NCBI RefSeq assembly: GCF_028747805.1
Contig: NZ_CP114887.1
Location: 2,845,501 to 2,909,500, forward strand
DNA length: 64,000 nucleotides
DNA from: Solibacillus daqui
GTDB taxonomy: Bacteria; Bacillota; Bacilli; Bacillales_A; Planococcaceae
Direction: 5' to 3'
Shown: piece after piece, positions 37,397 through 45,481 of the stretch
How positions within the stretch are numbered: the stretch's first letter is position 1
Layout of the letters: every line of letters begins with the position of its first letter
Made by a program: the position numbers and the translations under genes
The notes under the pieces: model-generated
What the model was told of the DNA's origin: nothing
The model's database searches: none
The model's input: the letters and a program-made list of their open reading frames with translations, nothing else

Positions 37397-38782
37397 ATGA
37401 AAAATTTATTAAGAAAAAAATCAATCGATGACCTTTTACATAAGAAAGGTTCGATTCAGCTTCAAAAAACTATGGGTCCCTTCGATTTGATGTTACTTGG
37501 TGTAGGTGCCATTGTCGGTACGGGGATTTTCATTCTTCCAGGTACAGTTTCAGCGCAGCATGCGGGACCTGGTATTGTGTTTTCATTTATTATCGCAGCC
37601 ATTGTTTGTGCGTTAGCCGCGCTTTGTTACTCAGAATTCGCTTCTACTGTTCCTGTAACAGGAAGTGCTTACTCATATAGTTATATTGTATTTGGTGAGA
37701 TTGTTGCCTGGTTTGTCGGCTGGGCATTACTACTTGAATACGGCTTAGCAACAGCTGCCGTTGCTACAGGCTGGTCGGGTTACTTTGTCACATTAGTAGA
37801 AGGCTTCGGTATTCATTTACCGGCTGCACTTACCAACTCATTTAGTGTAGAAAATGGCACGTATATTAACTTACCTGCTGTTATTATTATTTTTGTTATC
37901 GGTTCTCTTCTCTCATTAGGCATGAAGGAATCAACACGTTTTAATGCTTTACTTGTTGCACTAAAAACTGGGGCAGTCTTATTATTTATCTTAGTCGGCG
38001 TATTTTACGTGAAGCCTGAAAATTGGTCACCATTTTTACCTTATGGCATGAGTGGCGTGTTCACAGGTGCCGCACTTGTTTTCTTCGCTTACTTAGGTTT
38101 TGATGCGGTGTCATCTGCTGCAGAAGAAGTAAAAAATCCACAACGTAATATGCCAATCGGAATTATCGGCTCTTTAATCATTTGTACGATTCTTTATGTA
38201 GCAGTTTCGCTTGTATTAACAGGGATTGTTCCATATCAACAGCTGAATGTAGCTGATCCAGTTGCCTTTGCGATGAAATTTGTCGAGCAAGATTGGGTAG
38301 CGGGGGTAATTTCATTAAGTGCGGTTATCGGGATGTTAACAGTAATTTTAGTCATGATGTACGGTGGTACACGTTTATTAATGGCCTTTGCACGAGATGG
38401 CTTAATGCCAAAAGTAATGAAAGAATTACATCCAAAGCGTAAAACACCGATGAAAAATACATTTATTTTCACACTGGTTATTTCCATATTTGCCGGTTTT
38501 ATTCCACTAGGTACATTAGCTGAATTGGTCAATATGGGCACATTAATCGCGTTTATCTTCGTATCTGCGGGCATCATTTATTTACGTAAAAATAAAGACT
38601 TACCAAACGGTGGCTTTAAAGTTCCGTTTTATCCCGTACTACCAATTGTGTCGTTATTATTGTGTATTTTCTTAATTAGCCAGCTTTCTGCACACACTTG
38701 GATTGCTTGTGGTATCTGGTTCGTGTTAGGAATTATCATTTACTTCATTTATGGTAAAAGACATTCAGCTTTAAATAAATAA
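37397..38782 (+). CDS. APC-family amino acid permease (CAT type)
   Basis: Amino-acid transporter of 461 residues with 12 predicted membrane helices. The first helix reads LMLLGVGAIVGTGIFILPG, the consensus substrate-binding break GAIVGTGIF; FFAYLGFDAVSSAAEEVKNPQRNMPIGI is the helix 6 to loop signature of the cationic amino acid transporter branch (YfnA/YhdG-like). Substrate not determinable. Monocistronic with its own terminator. Confidence 0.9.
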   Translation: MKNLLRKKSIDDLLHKKGSIQLQKTMGPFDLMLLGVGAIVGTGIFILPGTVSAQHAGPGIVFSFIIAAIVCALAALCYSEFASTVPVTGSAYSYSYIVFGEIVAWFVGWALLLEYGLATAAVATGWSGYFVTLVEGFGIHLPAALTNSFSVENGTYINLPAVIIIFVIGSLLSLGMKESTRFNALLVALKTGAVLLFILVGVFYVKPENWSPFLPYGMSGVFTGAALVFFAYLGFDAVSSAAEEVKNPQRNMPIGIIGSLIICTILYVAVSLVLTGIVPYQQLNVADPVAFAMKFVEQDWVAGVISLSAVIGMLTVILVMMYGGTRLLMAFARDGLMPKVMKELHPKRKTPMKNTFIFTLVISIFAGFIPLGTLAELVNMGTLIAFIFVSAGIIYLRKNKDLPNGGFKVPFYPVLPIVSLLLCIFLISQLSAHTWIACGIWFVLGIIIYFIYGKRHSALNK

Positions 38783-38804
38783 ATAAATCTATTTGTATGA
38801 ACTA

Positions 38805-38844
38805 TCCAACATTTTTGCTTCATTAAAAAATGTTGGATTTTTTT
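38805..38844 (+). terminator. Terminator after the permease gene
   Basis: TCCAACATTTTT / AAAAATGTTGGA stem with TTTTTTT following. Confidence 0.88.
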
Positions 38845-38914
38845 ATTCAATTCATTTTAACTTCATAACTAATATAGTTTACTTAGCACAAATTATAGGA
38901 GTGATATCGCCTCC

Positions 38915-39234
38915 ATGTGTCCAGGTCCTTCTGTGCCACCTGGTGGACCCCCAGGGGAAGTACGCAAATTCCTACACCATATGGGACCCCCTCCTGAATT
39001 CACTCCAACTAGGACACACTGGAGCCCTGACTCAGCCAAAATGCGAAGCTGTTTAATCGCAATACATCTGTAGGGTTAAATAACCTAGATGATTTTTGGT
39101 ACTTCCCGACATTCGTATCTCGAAGCATCATCCTCGGTTTCAGGTGGAGGCATCGATTCTGCTGGGGATACCAACCCCTTACCTCAAATAGCATTAGTTT
39201 CATTTCAAAGTTTTTAAGAAATAAACTACAGTAA
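38915..39234 (+). pseudogene. Frameshifted Pro/Gly-rich small protein gene
   Basis: The frame from ATG 38915 starts MCPGPSVPPGGPPGEVRKF and runs to RSCLIAIHL-stop at about 39071. One base shift near 39053-39057 lets it continue as RNTSVGLNNLDDFWYFPTFV then SRSIILGFRWRH to TAA at 39232. A Pro/Gly-rich head followed by RCL-x-R-N-T-x-V..FW-x-x-PTFVxRxxxxGFRW is a layout I know from a Bacillaceae family of small cysteine-containing proteins of unknown function. Restoring one A (TGTTTAAATCGC) gives a single frame. It is either a recent pseudogene or a sequencing error. GGAG lies 13 bases upstream of the ATG. Confidence 0.6.
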
Positions 39235-39577
39235 ATAATCTTTAATTCATTATTAGTTTAACTTTCCAGATGAAAGTGGCTAAGACAGCATGCCGAAAAA
39301 TACAATTTTTTTTACTTATAGAAAAATTGTATTCTTGTTTTATCACAACCCTTTTCATCTTTTTTTGCTCAAACCAGCAAATATCCCCCTAAATATTAGC
39401 CACCAAGTTAAATAGAGGTAACTGAAACAATTGTAATTAAACTGTAATTAATGCTAGTTTACCTAGTAATAGCAGTCTATTGGCGCACTTTCAAAATCTG
39501 CTACCAACATTTCCCTCCAAGAATCATGTATTTCCCATGATAAAGTCGTTAGTGTACTAAATTTGGAGGTAACTATT
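39235..39577. other. Intergenic region before the NlpC/P60 gene
   Basis: Contains a weak AT-rich inverted repeat (AATACAATTTTT / AAAAATTGTATT, about 39300-39330) that may end the upstream transcript, and the ribosome site GGAGGT of the next gene. No gene seen. Confidence 0.5.
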
Positions 39578-40504
39578 ATGAAAAAACGTTTCGTAACAAC
39601 TGTCGCTTTAGCAATTGGGATTAGTTCATTTTCTACAATGCCAGCAATAATGGAACCAACACCTGTATATGCTGCAAATGTACAAAATAATGATCAAGCC
39701 GTTGCTATTAAAGCCAATCAATTAATTACTACTGCAAAAAGTTTAATCGGGAAAGCAACTTATAGTAATACCGTCTATAAACCTACTGCACCTTATAAAT
39801 TTTCATGTGCCACTTTTTTAATGTATATTTTCGAGAAAAATGGCGTAGATTTAGCAACTTATAACGAAAACTATATGATGCAACAAGGAACCTATGTACC
39901 ACGTAACCAGCTTCAAAAAGGGGATTTATTATTCTTTAAAAGTAAAAAAACAGGAACAGACCCAGACCATGTTGGGATGTACATTGGAGATAATAAAATC
40001 ATTCACATGGCGGATTCAAAACAAAACATAGTTATTTCAGATTTAAATAGTAAGCCGTACTACAAAGATAATTATGTAACCGCTCGTCGCGTACTACCAA
40101 CATTAATGAGTGCAAATCCTGCAACAACAGGAGATAAAATTGTTGCCAAAGCGTACGCTACGAAAGACCAAGTAAAGATGGGCTCAATTAATAATGATGC
40201 TTCATTACGATTTACATCAGGCGGCTTCATTGAATATACGTACCGAAAAAATGGCGTTTTATTAAAAACCAAAACACTTAGCGAGCAAATGAAACTTGGT
40301 ACAGCTGTTTCTAAATCAAACTTAAAAAAAGGGGATTTAGTATTCTTCAACAGTACGAAGGGATCTAAAACACCAACACAAGTTGCAATTTATGCAGGTG
40401 ACCACCGATTAATTATTCCTACGAGTAATGGAGTGATTACACGTGTTTTACTAGTAGATTATTATAAAGATCATTATATTACCGCTAGACGTGTAACGAA
40501 ATAA
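39578..40504 (+). CDS. Secreted tandem NlpC/P60 protein, second domain catalytically dead
   Basis: 308-residue exported protein. A signal peptide (MKKRFVTTVALAIGIS, cleavage probably after PVYAA at about residue 33) is followed by an NlpC/P60 cysteine peptidase domain (about 45-172) with Cys77 (KFSCATFL), His131 (PDHVGMYIGD) and His143. A second copy (about 185-308) aligns along its length, including YRKNGV, LKKGDLVFF and YYKDHYITARRV, but the positions are Ser214, Gln268 and Ile280. Domain one should cleave cell-wall peptides; domain two may be a binding module. Start at 39578 with GGAGGT seven bases upstream. Confidence 0.88.
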   Translation: MKKRFVTTVALAIGISSFSTMPAIMEPTPVYAANVQNNDQAVAIKANQLITTAKSLIGKATYSNTVYKPTAPYKFSCATFLMYIFEKNGVDLATYNENYMMQQGTYVPRNQLQKGDLLFFKSKKTGTDPDHVGMYIGDNKIIHMADSKQNIVISDLNSKPYYKDNYVTARRVLPTLMSANPATTGDKIVAKAYATKDQVKMGSINNDASLRFTSGGFIEYTYRKNGVLLKTKTLSEQMKLGTAVSKSNLKKGDLVFFNSTKGSKTPTQVAIYAGDHRLIIPTSNGVITRVLLVDYYKDHYITARRVTK

Positions 40505-40511
40505 AACAAAT

Positions 40512-40560
40512 GAAAATAGCTCTATCAACTGTATTGTAGACAGTGATAGAGCTATTTTTA
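40512..40560. terminator. Bidirectional terminator
   Basis: Perfect 15-bp arms AAAATAGCTCTATCA / TGATAGAGCTATTTT between the convergent NlpC/P60 gene and the Mur-ligase-like gene. Confidence 0.88.
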
Positions 40561-40575
40561 ATCTATTTCTTTTCA

Positions 40576-41964
40576 TCATTCACTACTTTTTAGTTGTTTA
40601 GCAAATTGAATCATTGCTCGACTCGACATCGGGCCCTTAATGAGCAAAAGTGATTCTCTATCTAACTGTTGCTCTAGTAACTCATACACACCTTTAATGT
40701 CTTTATACATATATACTTTTGCTGATGTTCCGTCTGCAATTGCTTGTTTGGCAATATTCTCCGCTTTCGTGCCAACCGTTATTAACGTGTGAATCGGATA
40801 GGTGGCAACTAAACTCCCTAATTCCATGTGATATTTTTTTTCGAATTTTCCAAGTCTTTTAATATCACCTAATACTAAATAGCGCTTCTTACCATTCCCT
40901 ACCGAATCTAGTACCTTTAATGCTGCTTCTAGCGAGGTTGGGTTATTTGTCCATGTATCATCGATAATCGTGCTCCCGCCTACTCCCTTTGAAAACTGTA
41001 AATGGCGCTCCATTTGCTCGAAAGTTCTTAACTGTAAGATTGCCTTTTGAACAGATAGGCCAAGCTCATGAATGACCGCTAGCACTGCAAGAACGTTGTA
41101 CACTTGATGTTCCCCGTAACCCGGAATATAGGCTTGATATTTTTTGTTATTTACATGAACCTGAAATTTCATGCCTTTTTCAGCAAATTGCACTGCCGTG
41201 GCGTATATGTCCGCTTTATTTTTAATGCCAAATGTAAACACTTTATTTTGATACGTTGATAAAGGAATTTTCTTTGTATTTTCATCATCGCTGTTAATGA
41301 TTAGTGTTCCTCCCGCACGTATTCCATATAAAATTTCGGATTTCGCTTTAATGTAGCCATCTAAATTTTTACATCCATCTAAATGATGTACACCTATATT
41401 TGTAATTACACCAATGGTTGGCTGGTAGATTTGACATTGATAGCTGATATTACCTGAATTCCCTAAGCCTAATTCAAATACAGCCGCCTTTGTGTCATCA
41501 TCAATTCCTAATAAATATGGTAATGATTGACGCGGTTCGTTTTTACTGCTTACGGATGTTTGAACGTTCATTTCATTACTTAATATATGTTTGAGCATTT
41601 CTTTCGTAGTCGTCTTTCCACAAGTTCCAGTAATTGCAACAACGGGAAGGTCAAACAAGTTCCGATAATACGTGCAAAATACAAAGAAAGCTTGTAAAAG
41701 ATTGCGAACATAAATAGCGGTAATTTGAGATAGTGCTTGATTTTGCAGTTTCTCCTTTTCATCACAAACAATTAATAAATGCTTTATATTATTTAATTCT
41801 TCCCAATTTATATCATCACTTTTGCGGATAAACAACATTGTATTCGGTGCGATTAATTGCTGTGGATCATAATTCATAACATGCTTCACAAACCAATTTT
41901 CAGCACCGTTTATTAATTGCCCTCCTAGCAATTGACGTATGGTTTTTACATGTAAAGCTCGGAT
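40576..41964 (-). CDS. MurF-like Mur ligase, ATC start proposed
   Basis: 462-residue ATP-dependent amide ligase of the Mur family. It has an N-terminal MurF-like domain, the P-loop VVAITGTCGKTTTKEMLKHIL (about residues 108-128), TNIGVHHLDGCKNLDGYIKAKSEI (metal and carbamyl-Lys region) and a degenerate MurF C-domain signature DDTWTNNPTS in place of DDTYNANPxS. The usual starts are missing: the first TTG (41931) removes residues that align with the paralogue at 43950. An ATC codon at 41964, seven bases after AAAGGGGG, aligns with the paralogue's initiator Met. It follows the YheC/D gene by 33 bases. Housekeeping MurF is not excluded, but three divergent copies here argue for a special substrate. 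Confidence 0.82.
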   Translation of the reverse strand: MRALHVKTIRQLLGGQLINGAENWFVKHVMNYDPQQLIAPNTMLFIRKSDDINWEELNNIKHLLIVCDEKEKLQNQALSQITAIYVRNLLQAFFVFCTYYRNLFDLPVVAITGTCGKTTTKEMLKHILSNEMNVQTSVSSKNEPRQSLPYLLGIDDDTKAAVFELGLGNSGNISYQCQIYQPTIGVITNIGVHHLDGCKNLDGYIKAKSEILYGIRAGGTLIINSDDENTKKIPLSTYQNKVFTFGIKNKADIYATAVQFAEKGMKFQVHVNNKKYQAYIPGYGEHQVYNVLAVLAVIHELGLSVQKAILQLRTFEQMERHLQFSKGVGGSTIIDDTWTNNPTSLEAALKVLDSVGNGKKRYLVLGDIKRLGKFEKKYHMELGSLVATYPIHTLITVGTKAENIAKQAIADGTSAKVYMYKDIKGVYELLEQQLDRESLLLIKGPMSSRAMIQFAKQLKSSE

Positions 41965-41997
41965 AAAATCGCCCCCTTTAAATTAGGTTATGAAAGT

Positions 41998-43287
41998 TTA
42001 TCCATCTTTCTTAGGTGATCTATTCATAAGTTTATAATTCATTATCGTGTTGTACATCGTTGTATCTTCTAATGTTTGAAAGAACGACAAATCTGGTACA
42101 TAATTACCTTCAATAACCCATATCCTCCCCAAATCTGTTACCGCTATATCAAAGCCAATAATGTTACGTTCTGTTGATTGGTCAAGCAAATGGGATGCTG
42201 CTTTACAAACGGTATCTATTTGATTTTCCAGTTGCCCATGGAACTTTGAAAGTACAGTAGATTGTCTTAGCGCTTGTTGCAAAGTCAAAATAGCTTGAGC
42301 TGCATTCGTTACAAAAAAATGAGGCCCAGCAACTTTTACCACTTTGCCAGTTACATACCAATCATTTGCTACCTTTTGAGTTATAACTCGGATATCCATA
42401 AAACGATTATCGATTGTCGCCAATTCAATACCCCGTTGAATGATATAGTTTTCTTCTATTGGAGCAATTTTGAGGACATGCTCATACACTTGCTCAATAC
42501 CTGCTATTGCCCATTTTTGTCTTCCCATCTGAATTTCATAATTTCGCATTCCTCTTTTGTGAATTTTAATAATCCCTTTTCCTTGTTGCCCATTACATGG
42601 CTTTAAAAATACAAGGGAATACCTACTTAAATAGCATGAAAATGTTGACGACGTTAGTAAATCCGTTTGGGGCATGAAGTTCGCGATACTTTGATATTGA
42701 TTCCATTTGCTAACCGAGAAATGGAGAAACGAATCGGTAATCACTATATCCCCTGCTAAATTAAATATCAACTCTATAACTATAGATTCACAATTGCTAT
42801 AAGATGGTCCCAGTTGTTCAGCCGCCATAATCGCAACTTTTTGTAATTGTACTTGGTGCCTAAAACAAGCTACTGTTTCAATAATATTGAGAGTTTGTTT
42901 TGATGAATGTGTAACATACCAGCGTTCATTGCGTCTTTGAACAGTTATTAAACAGTGATACCTTTTTTTACTTAGAAATGTCGAATGAAATTGCGATTGA
43001 ATGATATAATTTCTATCACCAATAATCTGTTGAATATATTCATAAAGACCTTCTTCTAATACGTCAACTACTATAACTTTAGTTTTTACCTGATACATTC
43101 CTTGATGTTTTGTCACAATAATAAAATCCATGCCAACAATTGGTTTCAGGATGATTTGATGCTCTAGCTTCAACATGGAGTACAATGCATCCTTTGAAAA
43201 ACGTTCATTCTTGGCTAAATACGGTTGCAATTGCTCATGTTGCATTAGTATTTTATATTGTTCGATTCTCCCCCTAATCGCATGCAT
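41998..43287 (-). CDS. YheC/YheD-type tandem ATP-grasp protein, N-terminal half degenerate
   Basis: 429 residues. The C-terminal half (about 205-429) is an ATP-grasp domain of the YheC/YheD spore-coat-associated family: VFLKPCNGQQGKGIIKI, EENYIIQRGIEL, RFMDIRVITQK and the metal-binding end VIEGNYVPDLSFF. The N-terminal half (about 25-200) aligns with it (IILKPIVGMDF, DRNYIIQSQF, RRNERWYVTHS, IVIELIFNLAGD) but lacks the Gly-rich loop and the Glu-x-Asn metal ligands. One active and one decayed copy are likely. The ATG has GGGGAGG upstream. It heads an operon with the MurF-like gene that follows. Confidence 0.8.
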   Translation of the reverse strand: MHAIRGRIEQYKILMQHEQLQPYLAKNERFSKDALYSMLKLEHQIILKPIVGMDFIIVTKHQGMYQVKTKVIVVDVLEEGLYEYIQQIIGDRNYIIQSQFHSTFLSKKRYHCLITVQRRNERWYVTHSSKQTLNIIETVACFRHQVQLQKVAIMAAEQLGPSYSNCESIVIELIFNLAGDIVITDSFLHFSVSKWNQYQSIANFMPQTDLLTSSTFSCYLSRYSLVFLKPCNGQQGKGIIKIHKRGMRNYEIQMGRQKWAIAGIEQVYEHVLKIAPIEENYIIQRGIELATIDNRFMDIRVITQKVANDWYVTGKVVKVAGPHFFVTNAAQAILTLQQALRQSTVLSKFHGQLENQIDTVCKAASHLLDQSTERNIIGFDIAVTDLGRIWVIEGNYVPDLSFFQTLEDTTMYNTIMNYKLMNRSPKKDG

Positions 43288-43311
43288 GATGGCCTCCCCC
43301 GATACATTTTA

Positions 43312-43343
43312 TAAAAGCCCCCTCAATTCATAATTGAAGGGAC
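43312..43343 (-). terminator. Terminator after the CPCG/CQC protein gene
   Basis: GTCCCTTCAATT / AATTGAGGGGGC hairpin followed by TTTTAT on the minus strand, between this gene and the YheC/D gene. Confidence 0.75.
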
Positions 43344-43364
43344 CTCATTCACATTAACGTACCT

Positions 43365-43802
43365 TTAACATTGACAACCTAAAGCAACAACTGATCCTTG
43401 CTCAACGGGTACAGTACCGTCTTGATCAAAGAATCCTTTAATGACGAAGCTTTGAACTAAATCATTATTTGCAGTCGCTACTTGATCTCTGAATACTGCT
43501 TTAAATGGGTATTCTGTCATCCCAATAAGCCCAGTACCACGAACCTTTATAACACAGTTCTTCCCTTCTCTTTTACATTTCACATCTGTAATTTCATTTG
43601 CAGTAAATAAAAAACTAAAATGATCTGGTGTTTCAGTATCTTCAAATCGTAATGACAGCGTAGAAGTACTTAGTGTAGTAATACATACATTGGCAAGGTA
43701 TGTTAAATTCCCGCGAATATTTCCACTAACACCATCGAACTTAACATTTACACCTTCGGCAAAAGCATTTACACGCACACCACATGGACAAACTCCTCCC
43801 AT
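43365..43802 (-). CDS. Hypothetical beta-rich protein with terminal CPC and CQC motifs
   Basis: 145 residues with cysteine pairs at both extremes (GGVCPCGVRV at the start, ALGCQC at the very end) and alternating hydrophobic strands between them. No transmembrane segment or signal peptide. I do not recognise the family. A strong GAGGGG site, a sigma-K-like promoter and a private terminator show it is a real single gene. Terminal Cys pairs suggest cross-linking in an extracellular or spore-surface layer; that is inference. It lies between two peptide-ligase genes. Confidence 0.7.
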   Translation of the reverse strand: MGGVCPCGVRVNAFAEGVNVKFDGVSGNIRGNLTYLANVCITTLSTSTLSLRFEDTETPDHFSFLFTANEITDVKCKREGKNCVIKVRGTGLIGMTEYPFKAVFRDQVATANNDLVQSFVIKGFFDQDGTVPVEQGSVVALGCQC

Positions 43803-43837
43803 AGTTTCCCCTCCCTTCTTGTATGATTAATACACTA

Positions 43838-43870
43838 TATTCATATAACATTGTTGGTGCTTGTGTATAT
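43838..43870 (-). promoter_or_regulatory. Candidate sigma-K promoter of the CPCG/CQC gene
   Basis: Minus strand CACC, 16 bases, TATAGTGTA, close to the sigma-K -10 consensus CATANNNTA. It shares the ten bases CACCAACAAT with the promoter in front of the CotZ-like gene. Confidence 0.42.
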
Positions 43871-43949
43871 GCCAATACCAGCTCTATCCCTATATGCGTG
43901 TCTTGTATAAAATGATTTATCAATTATCAAAAAGCAACGTATCACTCTT

Positions 43950-45326
43950 TCATGTTTTTTTCTTCAATTTTGTCGCTAAATCAAACATCGTTTTACTATA
44001 CATATCTCCTTTGATTAAAATAATTGTATTGCGATTAATGATTTCTTTTAAAAGTTCATAGGCTAACACACTATTAATAAAACGATATACTTGTGCTTGT
44101 ATCCCTAAGTCCTCCGCATGATCTGCAATAATTTTTGCATGTTCTCCAACGGTAATAAGTATATCTACTCCTTTTTCAAATACTATCTCTGCTGCTTTTT
44201 TATGAATAAACGTTCCCCATGAACCGACATCGGTAATTGTTCCAATAATGGCAATACGTTTCTTTCCACCAGCAAGTTCATTTAATACGGTTAAGGCCGC
44301 TTCAAGTGATGTTGTTGTAATGCTCCACGTATCATCCAGTATGAGCGCATCATTCGTACCTTCAAATAATTGCAATTGTTTATTGAGCGGACGATATATT
44401 TGTAACTGTCCCGCTGCTTGAGGTATTGTTAACCCCATCTCAACTACTGCGACAATAGCAGCTAACGCGTTCATTACTTGGTGTTTTCCAAAGCCTGTAA
44501 CGTTTACTTTATGGTGCTCCCCCTTATGAACAACTACAAACTCCATACCATTTGTACTGTAGCGGATATTTGTAGCGGCAAAATCATTTGAACTTTTCGT
44601 TCCAATTTTTATGAGTCGCCCTTTGAATCTTTGGAAATCTATTTTGCTTGTATTACGATCCTCCGTATTAATGATTAACACACTATTCGCATCTAATATT
44701 TCTAACATTTCAGCCTTAGCGTCAATATAACCCTCTAATGTTTTGCAATAATTTAAATGATGTTCTCCAATATTTGTAATAATTCCAATTGTCGGCTTGT
44801 AGTACTTTCCAGCTTTACGCAAATCTCCTGGTGCCCCTACAGCTGTTTCAAAAATAGCTGCCTCCGTATCACTTTCAATGCTTAATAAGTATTGAAAAAA
44901 GGCCGTCCTAGAATTCGTACTAAGCTGTGTTGCCGTCACTTTTTTATAACGCATTAAAATATGTTTAATCATTTCCTTTGTTGTTGTTTTACCTGCTGTT
45001 CCCGTAATGGCCACAACCGGTAGCTGAAATTGTTGTCGATAGAAATGGATAAATTTCCATAACGCCTCCTCTGAGCGCTCTACTTTGATTACCGTCACTT
45101 CATTTGGAAGTTCCTTCGTGTGATAATGACATTCCGTAACAAGTACAAGCGGGAAACATGGTGCTAATTTTGCCCAATTCATAATGCGCTTTTCAATAAA
45201 CAAAACCGTATTTCTCCGCTTTACCTGTTTTAATCGATATGCCCCATAATGAATACCGATTGACGAGCCATGTATATGTTTTCCATCAACAATTGTACAT
45301 AATGTTTCAACAGAAATCGGTTTCAT
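43950..45326 (-). CDS. MurF-like Mur ligase
   Basis: 458-residue paralogue of the gene at 40576. P-loop in VVAITGTAGKTTTKEMIKHIL (about residues 102-122), TNIGEHHLNYCKTLEGYIDAKAEM, and ILDDTWSITTTSLEAALTVL at the C-domain, where the MurF YNANPxS motif is lost. The start at 45326 follows GGAAGG by 11 bases; a GTG four codons earlier overlaps that site. No clear terminator before the next gene, so cotranscription with 43365 is possible though that gene has its own promoter. Confidence 0.85.
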   Translation of the reverse strand: MKPISVETLCTIVDGKHIHGSSIGIHYGAYRLKQVKRRNTVLFIEKRIMNWAKLAPCFPLVLVTECHYHTKELPNEVTVIKVERSEEALWKFIHFYRQQFQLPVVAITGTAGKTTTKEMIKHILMRYKKVTATQLSTNSRTAFFQYLLSIESDTEAAIFETAVGAPGDLRKAGKYYKPTIGIITNIGEHHLNYCKTLEGYIDAKAEMLEILDANSVLIINTEDRNTSKIDFQRFKGRLIKIGTKSSNDFAATNIRYSTNGMEFVVVHKGEHHKVNVTGFGKHQVMNALAAIVAVVEMGLTIPQAAGQLQIYRPLNKQLQLFEGTNDALILDDTWSITTTSLEAALTVLNELAGGKKRIAIIGTITDVGSWGTFIHKKAAEIVFEKGVDILITVGEHAKIIADHAEDLGIQAQVYRFINSVLAYELLKEIINRNTIILIKGDMYSKTMFDLATKLKKKT

Positions 45327-45481
45327 AATACATTTCACCTTCCTTTCACTCTTAGCATATGTTCGATGAATTTTTAGACGTAGATATTTGAATTATATAG
45401 GTTGGATAACCAGACAAAATCTATATGTCACCATACTTTTAAGAGGAGGTACTTTCATCAATTCGAATGGAGGTGAATGAA

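Noticed and set aside
38793..39056. 87-codon plus-strand frame downstream of the permease
   Set aside because: It starts inside the permease terminator and lies in a different frame from the Pro/Gly-rich pseudogene, which has recognisable family wording.
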